From Candidatus Roizmanbacteria bacterium RIFCSPLOWO2_01_FULL_37_12 (GTDB lineage: Bacteria; Patescibacteriota; Microgenomatia; UBA1406; GWC2-37-13): a stretch of 32,901 nucleotides of DNA. Under the pieces are notes generated by a model. That model was not told where the DNA came from. It did not search any database and worked only from the letters and a program-made list of their open reading frames with translations. Position numbers and translations under genes: made by a program. This document shows, in pieces, positions 1 to 6,520 of this stretch. Position 1 is the stretch's first letter; each line of letters starts with the position of its first letter. The DNA lies in the NCBI GenBank assembly GCA_001789645.1, contig MGAG01000009.1, positions 35,512-68,412 of the forward strand, in the 5' to 3' direction.

Positions 1-54
1 TCAAAGACAAATTCTCGACTTTTTGTGTCGACTGCACCCCCGACTATCCCGTCC

Positions 55-1473
55 CTACTGCCTCACCCACACCCAATCCCTGATTTTATCGTAGTTGCCT
101 AACATCCTTTCAATTCCTTTAATTTCTTTTATTCTTCCGTTCCAGGCAATCACTAATTTTGGTTTGTATTTTTTTATTATCGATTGAAATTTATCCGAAG
201 TTATATTTCCGGATCTGATCTGGACATAAGAAAGATCGGCCAGTTCCGGAGGAGGCAATCTTCCGGTCATCCCGTACAACGCAGCTTCATCGGAAATAAT
301 AGTGTCGTTTATATTCGTATTTTCTAAAATAAAATTCTTTGCGGTTTCTCTTTCTTTAAGGAATCTAGAATTTTGTCTTGCTTTCAAACCATTCAAATTG
401 TTTACAAACGAATACAATAAAACAACTGTTAAAACAATCAAGAAAGTTTTAATTAATTGACTTGTCCTGCTTGCCCAACGAAATTCAAGCGAAGTAGGAA
501 GTACAGTCGAAGAATTAATCGAAACGTTTGCGGAAAGAATGTAATTTGAGAATAATAAAACCGATGGAACAACAAGAAATAATAAATGGTGATGAAAATT
601 CGGTCGAAAAGAAATGACTAAAAAAAGACTGGAAATAAACCAAAGATAATAAGATTTAAATAAATAGTCTTTTTTTTGTTTAAAGATTAAAATCAAAATA
701 TTTATTGAAACCAAAACAAAAAGTAATAAATCATTCTTTAAGTACTCAAAAATCTTAAATGGTTCAAAAGGATAAACTAACAAAGCATTTTCTCTTAGAA
801 TTAGCACATTAGTCAAAACATTTTTCGGACCAAAAAAAATCAATGTAATAATAGTTGTTGTCAGACTAATTAGGGAAAACAAAAGGACGTTAAGCATTCT
901 ATTTTTCTTTTGAGTCAAAAATAAAAAACCTAAGGGCAGTACAAGCGAATAATCAAATTTAGTTAATAGCGCTAAAGAAAAAAATAATGCAGATAAAATA
1001 ACCCAAATATTGCTTCGTTTATTGTTCGAGCTTGTCGAGAACTTTATCAAAATAACGAAACTTAAAGTGGAAAACGCAACTGCAATAATATCTGACTGTA
1101 ATGTAATAGACTGGTTAAAATATGTCGGAATTGAGATTAATAAAGCAAGCGAGATTAGACTAAAAATAAGGTTTTTCTTAATATGTCCAAGCCAAACGAT
1201 AGATAATAAAGCAAGAGTTGACCAATAAAGAACTCCAAATCGTGCCGCAGCGATTGTACTACCGAAAAGTTTAAATAAACCGTAGATTGAAATAAAGAAT
1301 CCCGGCAACTGGGAAAAAGTAATCTCACTATAAAGCTTATATCCTTTATCAGCTAATAAAAATGTAACCCAATAAATCCCCTCATCATTTTCTACAATAT
1401 CCCTGTAGAGGAAAACTAATCCACTGATTAAAAACAGGGTTAAAATTAACAAAATTAATAGTTTTGTTTTCAT
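55..1473 (-). CDS. GT-C fold membrane glycosyltransferase (GT39/ArnT-like), 472 aa
   Basis: Polytopic membrane protein: hydrophobic N-terminal helix (residues 1-22), then about ten further hydrophobic segments, and a soluble tail of roughly 100 residues. Asp30-Glu31 in the first external loop (NDEGIYW), followed by a SQLPGF loop, fits the GT-C family (PMT_2/GT39/GT83), which moves sugars from polyprenyl-phosphate donors outside the membrane. The acceptor cannot be read from sequence. Two short palindromes lie inside the gene (466-498 and 1024-1042); both encode hydrophilic loops between membrane segments (SLEFRWASRTS and STSSNNKR) and look like tolerated insertions. It diverges from trpS across only 39 bp. 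Family assignment is fairly secure; substrate is unknown. Confidence 0.75.
   Translation of the reverse strand: MKTKLLILLILTLFLISGLVFLYRDIVENDEGIYWVTFLLADKGYKLYSEITFSQLPGFFISIYGLFKLFGSTIAAARFGVLYWSTLALLSIVWLGHIKKNLIFSLISLALLISIPTYFNQSITLQSDIIAVAFSTLSFVILIKFSTSSNNKRSNIWVILSALFFSLALLTKFDYSLVLPLGFLFLTQKKNRMLNVLLFSLISLTTTIITLIFFGPKNVLTNVLILRENALLVYPFEPFKIFEYLKNDLLLFVLVSINILILIFKQKKDYLFKSYYLWFISSLFLVISFRPNFHHHLLFLVVPSVLLFSNYILSANVSINSSTVLPTSLEFRWASRTSQLIKTFLIVLTVVLLYSFVNNLNGLKARQNSRFLKERETAKNFILENTNINDTIISDEAALYGMTGRLPPPELADLSYVQIRSGNITSDKFQSIIKKYKPKLVIAWNGRIKEIKGIERMLGNYDKIRDWVWVRQ
466..498. repeat. Short imperfect palindrome inside the GT-C gene
   Basis: The left arm CCTGCTTGC (466-474) pairs with the right arm GCGAAGTAGG (489-498), with one G-T pair and one bulge. 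On the coding strand it supplies the loop residues SLEFRWASR. It resembles small dispersed palindromes rather than conserved protein sequence. Confidence 0.5.
1024..1042. repeat. Short palindrome inside the GT-C gene
   Basis: GTTCGAGCTTGTCGAGAAC is an imperfect palindrome (GTTC/GAAC ends, TCGA internally). It encodes a Ser/Asn-rich loop between two membrane segments of the glycosyltransferase, consistent with an in-frame insertion of a small dispersed element. Confidence 0.45.
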
Positions 1474-1495
1474 TATTAATTATTACTCGAAATCA

Positions 1496-1503
1496 ATTAT
1501 AAT
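1496..1503. promoter_or_regulatory. Symmetric -10 element between the GT-C gene and trpS
   Basis: ATTATAAT is an 8-bp palindrome that reads TATAAT on both strands (1498-1503 on plus, 1501-1496 on minus). On plus it ends 9 nt before the trpS ATG, so the mRNA would be leaderless or nearly so. On minus it lies 22 nt before the GT-C ATG. No convincing -35 is visible for either. Confidence 0.45.
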
Positions 1504-1512
1504 ATTTACAAT

Positions 1513-2487
1513 ATGGAAAAACGCGTATTGTCAGGAATTCGGGCTACGGGTAGACTTCACTTAGGAAACTTTCTCGGAGCAGTTATGGGCATGCTTGAAC
1601 TTCAAAATAGTCCGGATTATGAAACGCTTTACATGGTTGCCGATGTACATACGATTACTACGCCCTTCAATATTGAAGAACTCAGAAAAAACAGAAGAGA
1701 GGTAATTATTGATTATTTAGCGGCTGGCCTTGATCCGGAAAAAAGCGTTATTTTCCAGCAATCAGAGGTCAGCGAACATTTAGAACTAGCCTTTTATTTT
1801 TCTTCTGTTGCCACTATTGCCAGAATGCAACATCTTCCAACATTCAAAGAAAAAGTAAAGCAATATCCGCATCATTCAACAATGGCACTTCTCAATTATC
1901 CAATCCTGATGGCTTCTGACATCTTAGTTTATAAAGCCGGATTGGTTCCTGTCGGAATTGACCAAGAACCACATCTTGAAGTCGCCCGCGAAATTGCCAG
2001 AAAAATGAATCAGCTTTATGGTACGGACTTTCCCGAACCGAAAAGATTTGCCACCAAAGGCGAATATATTCCCTCTTTGACTGGAGAAGGCAAAATGAGC
2101 AAAACCGTTGCCGGCAGTTTTATAAACCTGACTGACTCTTTAGAAGAAATCAGAAAAAAAATCCGCTCGATCCCCACAGCAACACACGCCGGTGGAGAAA
2201 TGTCCGAAGGTGTTAAAACCTTATTTAAATTTGCCGAACTTTACATTTCGAACGAAGCCGAGAAATATAAAGAAGAATTCAATAAAGGAACTTTGCAATT
2301 CGTAACTTTAAAAGACGCTATCTCTGAGGCAATATATAGAGACCTGCAACCTTTTCAGGAAAGACGAAAAAAAATTGAATCTGATCAAAAATACGTAGAC
2401 AAAGTAATCAAAGAAGGCGCACAAAAAGCCCGAGCAATTGCTTCAAAAACAGTTAAGGAAGTAAGAAAAAAGATGGGGTTACTTTAG
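1513..2487 (+). CDS. trpS: Tryptophanyl-tRNA synthetase
   Basis: Class I aminoacyl-tRNA synthetase, 324 aa, that charges tRNA-Trp with tryptophan using ATP in the cytoplasm. The HIGH-type motif is HLGN at residues 16-19 (within SGIRATGRLHLGN) and the KMSKS motif is KMSKT at 194-198. The tryptophan-pocket stretch GIDQEPHLEVAREIA (148-162) is typical of bacterial TrpRS. Length is normal for the family. The start at 1513 keeps the canonical N-terminus, and no Shine-Dalgarno precedes it; a TATAAT lies 9 nt upstream. The last 9 bp overlap tail-to-tail with the HAD gene on the other strand. Confidence 0.97.
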   Translation: MEKRVLSGIRATGRLHLGNFLGAVMGMLELQNSPDYETLYMVADVHTITTPFNIEELRKNRREVIIDYLAAGLDPEKSVIFQQSEVSEHLELAFYFSSVATIARMQHLPTFKEKVKQYPHHSTMALLNYPILMASDILVYKAGLVPVGIDQEPHLEVAREIARKMNQLYGTDFPEPKRFATKGEYIPSLTGEGKMSKTVAGSFINLTDSLEEIRKKIRSIPTATHAGGEMSEGVKTLFKFAELYISNEAEKYKEEFNKGTLQFVTLKDAISEAIYRDLQPFQERRKKIESDQKYVDKVIKEGAQKARAIASKTVKEVRKKMGLL

Positions 2488-3090
2488 TGAACTTAAAATT
2501 CTGTCTAATTTTTTTGCCGATCTCTCTGTATCGTTTGGATTTAATAAAAAAGTTTTCCAGCCTATGCTCTTCCCGCCCTCAATAAAATCCTCCCTATCAT
2601 CAACGAAAAATATTTCCTCAGCGTTCAAATTTACTCTTTTTGTGGCTAACTCATAAATCTCCCTTTCCGGCTTCCTAAATCCGGTTTCATATGAAGTGAT
2701 AATCGATGAATACGCGACATCCGGTATTAATTCTTTTGCCAATAGCATTGGAATCATTCCTGAATATAAATTGGATATTAAGCCGATTTTGTATTTATTT
2801 ATAAATTTTTTTATTATAGCATGGGTTGTTTTTATAGGTTTGTAATCTTCTACCCAGCTGGTTAAAAAATCAAATTCCTCCCCTTTGCTGATTTTAAATT
2901 CTTTTCTGACATTATTCCAGAATTCTTGTGGTGTCATTTTTCCTCGGGTAACTGGGTCATCGTGTTTCATCCAAACCTTTATAAAACTTTCATAAGGTAT
3001 GTTAAATTTATTAGTTGCAGTTTTAAAAGCATTTTTATAGTCAATCAATACGCCACCGATATCAAAATAAATAAATTTAATTTTAGGCAT
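2479..3090 (-). CDS. HAD-superfamily hydrolase (YihX-like phosphatase), 203 aa
   Basis: Haloacid-dehalogenase-type phosphatase of subfamily IA. Motif I is FDIGGVLID with nucleophile Asp10; the usual second Asp is Gly, as in YihX-type sugar phosphatases. Motif II is SNLYSG (Ser106), motif III has Lys140 in FRKPEREIYE, and motif IV is VDDREDF (Asp164, Asp165). The region between motifs I and II is a helical cap. Probable activity is hydrolysis of a small phosphorylated metabolite; the substrate cannot be told. It diverges from rarA over 37 bp, and a TATACT -10 lies 6 nt before its ATG, so it is probably leaderless. Confidence 0.85.
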   Translation of the reverse strand: MPKIKFIYFDIGGVLIDYKNAFKTATNKFNIPYESFIKVWMKHDDPVTRGKMTPQEFWNNVRKEFKISKGEEFDFLTSWVEDYKPIKTTHAIIKKFINKYKIGLISNLYSGMIPMLLAKELIPDVAYSSIITSYETGFRKPEREIYELATKRVNLNAEEIFFVDDREDFIEGGKSIGWKTFLLNPNDTERSAKKLDRILSSLK

Positions 3091-3096
3091 AAACGT

Positions 3097-3120
3097 AGTA
3101 TAGCAATTTTGTGTTAGAAT
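3097..3120. promoter_or_regulatory. Divergent -10 boxes for the HAD gene and rarA
   Basis: On minus, TATACT (complement of 3097-3102) ends 6 nt before the HAD ATG. On plus, TAGAAT (3115-3120) ends 7 nt before the rarA ATG. Both spacings leave essentially no 5' UTR. Neither has a good -35 at 17 bp, so the assignment rests on the -10 and on the same pattern at other genes in the window. Confidence 0.45.
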
Positions 3121-3127
3121 ATGCTCG

Positions 3128-4333
3128 ATGGGAATTCCTCTAGCAGAACAGCTTCGTCCTGAAACCCTTGAGGGATTTGTTGGTCAGGAACACCTTGTTG
3201 GAAAAAACGGGCCGGTCAGGAAAATGCTCGAGAATAAAAAAGTCACCTCGATGATTTTGTGGGGCCCTCCGGGCTGCGGAAAAACTACACTTGCAAAACT
3301 GATTGCCTATTATGTCAATGCAGATTACATAGCCTTTTCTGCCGTAACCAGTGGAGTGAAAGAAGTAAGAGATATTATTCATAAGGCCAAAGACAGGAAA
3401 AAGATGTTTAAGCAAGATACGGTTCTTTTTGTCGACGAAATCCACCGATTTAATAAAGCTCAGCAAGATGCTTTTCTCCCTCATGTCGAGGACGGAACAA
3501 TAGTTTTGATCGGAGCAACTACTGAAAATCCCGGATTTGAGGTTAATGCTCCGCTTATTTCAAGAAGTCAGGTCTATGTTTTATATTCTTTGAGCAATGT
3601 GGAAATAGAACAAATTATCAAAAAAGCTATCAAACTGTATCCAAAACATAAGTGGGAAAAAGATGCAATTAAACACTTTATTAAATATTCAAATGGTGAC
3701 GCAAGAACCGCTATAAACGCGATAGAATTGGCTGTCTCGATGAGTAAAAAAATTACCCTTAGAGTCGCTGAAGAAGCTATCCAAAGAAAAGCAATATTTT
3801 ATGACAAAAAAGGCGATTGGCACTACGATACTATTTCAGCCTTTATTAAAAGTATGCGTGGCAACGATCCTGATGCGACTCTTCACTATTTGGCAAGAAT
3901 GATCAAGGCCGGCGAAGATCCTGTGTTTATTGCACGTAGAATGTTAATATTTGCATCTGAAGATATTGGCAATGCTCAACCAACTGCACTGGTCCTGGCA
4001 ACTTCCTGCATGCAAGCGGTTCACATGATCGGCATGCCTGAAGCTTCTTTAATTCTTGCCCAAACGGCAACTTATCTGGCAAGCGCAAAAAAATCAATCG
4101 CTTCAACAAATGGCATTACGCAAGCTATGTCAGATATTGACGAGGAAAATCTGGATCCCATACCCCTTCATTTAAGAAATCCATCCAACAAAATTATGAA
4201 GTCTTTTGGATACGGCAAGGGACATACGAGATATCCCTGGCTTGTGGAAAAACAAACTGGAGAAAAAATTAAACAAGAATATCTGCCCAAAAATCTAAAA
4301 GGAAAAAAATACTACATTCCCGACTGGAAATAG
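3128..4333 (+). CDS. rarA: RarA/MgsA replication-associated recombination AAA+ ATPase
   Basis: AAA+ ATPase of 401 aa that acts at stalled replication forks together with SSB and the clamp-loader system. Walker A is GPPGCGKTT (46-54), Walker B is LFVDEIHRFNK (Asp103, Glu104), and the sensor-type stretch GATTENPGFEVN follows. The C-terminal half carries the RarA signature around ARRMLIFASEDIGNAQP and the family ending RYPWLVEKQTGEKIKQEYLP. Length is slightly short but complete. It is distinguished from RuvB and DnaX by the C-terminal tetramerisation region. It converges on the TrpR-family gene, with 80 bp of palindromic DNA between the two ends. Confidence 0.95.
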   Translation: MGIPLAEQLRPETLEGFVGQEHLVGKNGPVRKMLENKKVTSMILWGPPGCGKTTLAKLIAYYVNADYIAFSAVTSGVKEVRDIIHKAKDRKKMFKQDTVLFVDEIHRFNKAQQDAFLPHVEDGTIVLIGATTENPGFEVNAPLISRSQVYVLYSLSNVEIEQIIKKAIKLYPKHKWEKDAIKHFIKYSNGDARTAINAIELAVSMSKKITLRVAEEAIQRKAIFYDKKGDWHYDTISAFIKSMRGNDPDATLHYLARMIKAGEDPVFIARRMLIFASEDIGNAQPTALVLATSCMQAVHMIGMPEASLILAQTATYLASAKKSIASTNGITQAMSDIDEENLDPIPLHLRNPSNKIMKSFGYGKGHTRYPWLVEKQTGEKIKQEYLPKNLKGKKYYIPDWK

Positions 4334-4342
4334 TTTCTCTTT

Positions 4343-4401
4343 GTCATCCTGAATTTATTTCAGGAACTTTGACATTTTTACGCGTACGCGTCATTTTGTC
4401 A
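4343..4401. repeat. Half copy of a dispersed hairpin element plus a 12-bp palindrome
   Basis: Positions 4343-4365 are identical over 23 nt to one half of the paired-hairpin element at 30046 (CCTGAA, loop TTTAT, TTCAGG). Next comes ACGCGTACGCGT (4380-4391), a perfect 12-bp palindrome flanked by TGACA (4370-4374) and TGTCA (4397-4401). The stretch separates the convergent ends of rarA and the regulator gene and might serve both as a terminator, although no clear T-run follows. Confidence 0.5.
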
Positions 4402-4413
4402 ATTTCATGGGGT

Positions 4414-4728
4414 TTAGCCCTTTAGTACTTTCTGATATCCACCACAACCTTTATATAACCAGTGTGCAACTCGCGTAACTGTCGTTGTCGAAACTCCTAT
4501 TTTTTTAGCTATTCTTTGATAAGAACCACCCTCAAGCAGTAATATTGCTATTTCCAATCTATTGGCAAACTCCTCAATCTCAGGTAGAGTCATTAAATCC
4601 CTTACAAAATTAGCCACTTCTTTTTCATTTTTTAACTTTAAAAAAGCTCTAACTAGCGCCTTCTCTTTTTCATTTCTTGGTGAAAAGGATTCATTGCTCG
4701 CAAATCTTGTTTTTAGTCGTACACTCAT
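4414..4728 (-). CDS. TrpR/YerC-family transcriptional regulator, 104 aa
   Basis: Small all-helical repressor of the TrpR superfamily (YerC/YecD type). The family core FVRDLMTLPEIEEFANRLEIA is at residues 41-61, followed by the helix-turn-helix GSYQRIAKKIGVSTTTVTRV (68-87) and the typical GCGGYQKVL end. TrpR proteins bind palindromic operators as dimers in response to an amino acid. As I recall, a relative in Firmicutes (YerC, also called HisR) has been linked to histidine genes, which fits its place opposite hutH; that link is inferred here. Its TTGTCA-17-TAAACT promoter ends 6 nt before the ATG and overlaps the hutH -35, so autoregulation is likely. The effector is unknown. Confidence 0.85.
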   Translation of the reverse strand: MSVRLKTRFASNESFSPRNEKEKALVRAFLKLKNEKEVANFVRDLMTLPEIEEFANRLEIAILLLEGGSYQRIAKKIGVSTTTVTRVAHWLYKGCGGYQKVLKG

Positions 4729-4734
4729 GGATTA

Positions 4735-4763
4735 AGTTTATCAATAAAAAAATCGCTTGACAA
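4735..4763 (-). promoter_or_regulatory. Promoter of the TrpR-family gene
   Basis: Read on minus: TTGTCA (complement of 4758-4763), a 17-bp spacer, then TAAACT (complement of 4735-4740). The -10 ends 6 nt before the ATG at 4728, giving a leaderless mRNA. The -35 shares five positions with the plus-strand -35 of hutH. Confidence 0.6.
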
Positions 4764-4784
4764 ACTAAATTAATATGTTATTAT
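4757..4784 (+). promoter_or_regulatory. Promoter of the hutH operon
   Basis: Consensus TTGACA (4757-4762), a 16-bp spacer, then TATTAT (4779-4784). Transcription would start near 4791 and produce a leader of about 165 nt, unlike the leaderless starts elsewhere in the window. Its -35 overlaps the divergent -35 of the regulator gene, and its -10 runs into the palindrome at 4781-4802. Confidence 0.6.
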
Positions 4785-4802
4785 ATTAACACGTTAATAT
4801 AA
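4781..4802. promoter_or_regulatory. 22-bp perfect palindrome, candidate operator
   Basis: The arm TTATATTAAC (4781-4790) and its exact complement GTTAATATAA (4793-4802) flank an AC centre: a perfect 10+2+10 inverted repeat. It covers the expected -10 and start of hutH transcription and lies next to a TrpR-family gene, the classic place for that family's operator. A further partial repeat, TAATAT...ATATTA (4771-4788), overlaps it. Binding is inferred. Confidence 0.6.
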
Positions 4803-4845
4803 ATATACCGTTAGATCTATATAACAATATTTACTTTATAACTTT

Positions 4846-4905
4846 ATGAACTTGATAAACTTTACAAACTTATTTTTCCATCAAACCTCGCGTCCTGCGG
4901 GGTAA
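4846..4905 (+). CDS. Putative leader peptide, 19 aa
   Basis: A short frame, MNLINFTNLFFHQTSRPAG, ends with TAA inside the second strand of a possible attenuator. It holds three Phe codons and one His codon: a Phe-Phe-His run at 4873-4881 lies just before pairing strand 1. No good Shine-Dalgarno precedes the ATG, which is the main weakness. If translated, its role would be to couple ribosome position to folding of the hutH leader, not to make a working protein. It could equally be a chance frame in AT-rich DNA. Confidence 0.35.
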   Translation: MNLINFTNLFFHQTSRPAG

Positions 4906-4957
4906 TATTGTTATAAATTTTAGTTAACTCTACCCCGCCTCAAGCGGGGTTATTTTT
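4885..4957 (+). promoter_or_regulatory. Attenuator-like leader with terminator hairpin before hutH
   Basis: Four segments can pair in two exclusive ways. Strand 1 (4885-4891, ACCTCGC) pairs with strand 2 (4897-4903). Strand 2 (4897-4904, GCGGGGTA) pairs perfectly over 8 bp with strand 3 (4931-4938, TACCCCGC). Strand 3 (4932-4938) pairs over 7 bp with strand 4 (4944-4950), followed by the U-rich run TTATTTTT that ends at the hutH ATG. The 3:4 hairpin looks like an intrinsic terminator and 2:3 like its antiterminator. The GC hairpin could instead be a dispersed palindrome that landed here. Confidence 0.55.
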
Positions 4958-6520
4958 ATGAAAAAAATAAATGTGGTAAAACTTACAGGAGATTCATTAA
5001 CAATTAAGCAAATTAAAGCTGTAGCCAGAGATTATGCAAAAGTAGAGATTGATAAAAAAGCTTTTTCGAAAAGTAAACTGGGATATAATATTCTCAAGGA
5101 TAAAATAAATCAAAAGGAAAAAATTTACGGAGTAACAACAGGATTTGGTGAGTTTTCTCAAGTCTTTATCGATCCTGATAAAGCCGCTCAACTTCAGCTC
5201 AATCTTATTCGCAGTCACAGTGCAGGTGTGGGAGATCCAGCAAAAGAAGATGTAGTTCGCGCAACTATGCTTTGCCGAGCTAACTATTTGGCTTCTGGTA
5301 TGTCTGGAGGAAGGCCAATACTACTTCAAACTTTGGTTGAAATGTTAAATAAAAAAGTCACTCCACTGATTTTAGAGCAAGGCTCGGTTGGATCAAGCGG
5401 TGATTTAGCTCCTTTGGCAATGATGACTCTACCAATGATTGGTGAAGGTGAAGCTTTTTACGAGGGTAAAAGAATGCCTGGAAAAATTGCTATGAAAAAA
5501 GCCGGTATTCCTTTGATAAAGCTTCAAGCCAAAGAAGGTCTCGCTCTAATAAATGGAGATACATTTATGGCTGGATTGGGATCCCTTGAACTATACGACG
5601 CACTTCAAATTGCCAAATTATCTGAAATAGCTTGTGCAATGACTATGGAGTCGATTGAAGTAGTTCTCCAAGCCATGGATGAAAAAATAGCCAGAGCCAG
5701 AAAATTCGAAGGACAAATAGTAACTGCATCTAATCTTCGAAAGTTGATGAATAAAAGCGAAATTTTATCCGGCCCTCCAACACGAGTACAAGACTGCTAT
5801 TCAATTCGCTGCGCACCTGTAATCTTAGGTGCTAGTCGCGAATCTCTTCTCTGGGTTAAACGACAATTTGAAACTGAAATAAACGCTGCTCAGGATAATC
5901 CATTAGTTTTCTTGGAAACCGGAGAAGTATTGTCAGGTGGAAACTTTCACGGTCAACCAATCTGTATGCCATTAGAAACAATGGCGCAAGCAATCCAAGA
6001 ATATGCAAACGCTTCAGAGATTCGTCAAGAGAGGATGAATAACCCTTATTACAGCAAAATCTTGCCGGCTTTTTTGATCGAATCAGGAGGATTGAACTCT
6101 GGCTTCATGATGCCGCAATATGCTTCAGCCGCACTTGTTAATGAAAATAAAATTTTATGTTATCCGGGAATAGTTGATTCAATTCCTGTTTCTGCCGGAC
6201 AGGAAGATGATTGTTCTATGGGGACAAATGCGGCTCTAAAAATCCAGAGAATTATCAGGAATACCAGATATGTTCTTGCGATCGAACTAATGCTTGGTTG
6301 TCAAGCTTTAGATTTTAAAAAAGGTAAAAAGCCTGGAAAAGGAATTAAAGCCGCATATGATCTCATTAGAAATTATGTTCCTTATATTAAGGTAGATACG
6401 ATTTTATACAAATACGTTGAAAATATATTCAATCTTATTAAAAGTGAAAAATTAGTTGAAACAGTCGAAAAATCAATGGGACCACTTAAAGAACCGGAAG
6501 ATTTACCAAAACCACTATGA
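4958..6520 (+). CDS. hutH: Histidine ammonia-lyase (MIO-dependent)
   Basis: Removes ammonia from L-histidine to give urocanate, the first step of histidine breakdown (520 aa, normal length). The catalytic Tyr is in YGVTTGFG (Tyr57). The substrate His is in RSHSAGVG (His87), which argues against phenylalanine specificity. The MIO-forming triad is SSG (146-148) instead of ASG. Asn199 (ALING), RVQDCYSIRC (276-285), AAQDNPL (310-316) and Glu416 in GQEDDCSMG match histidine lyases. Two usual His residues are replaced: APLAH becomes APLAM, and the residue after QED is Asp418. A urocanase gene in the same run supports histidine as substrate, though tyrosine is not excluded. The gene overlaps the next by 4 nt (ATGA). 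Confidence 0.88.
   Translation: MKKINVVKLTGDSLTIKQIKAVARDYAKVEIDKKAFSKSKLGYNILKDKINQKEKIYGVTTGFGEFSQVFIDPDKAAQLQLNLIRSHSAGVGDPAKEDVVRATMLCRANYLASGMSGGRPILLQTLVEMLNKKVTPLILEQGSVGSSGDLAPLAMMTLPMIGEGEAFYEGKRMPGKIAMKKAGIPLIKLQAKEGLALINGDTFMAGLGSLELYDALQIAKLSEIACAMTMESIEVVLQAMDEKIARARKFEGQIVTASNLRKLMNKSEILSGPPTRVQDCYSIRCAPVILGASRESLLWVKRQFETEINAAQDNPLVFLETGEVLSGGNFHGQPICMPLETMAQAIQEYANASEIRQERMNNPYYSKILPAFLIESGGLNSGFMMPQYASAALVNENKILCYPGIVDSIPVSAGQEDDCSMGTNAALKIQRIIRNTRYVLAIELMLGCQALDFKKGKKPGKGIKAAYDLIRNYVPYIKVDTILYKYVENIFNLIKSEKLVETVEKSMGPLKEPEDLPKPL

Noticed and set aside
4380-4391. ACGCGTACGCGT as an origin or methylation hotspot
   Set aside because: A single 12-bp palindrome in a convergent gap; no clustered motif, DnaA boxes or other support.
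4801-4957. T-box riboswitch in the hutH leader
   Set aside because: No T-box consensus (AGGGTGGNACCGCG-like) or specifier-loop features; the alternative hairpins fit simple attenuation better.
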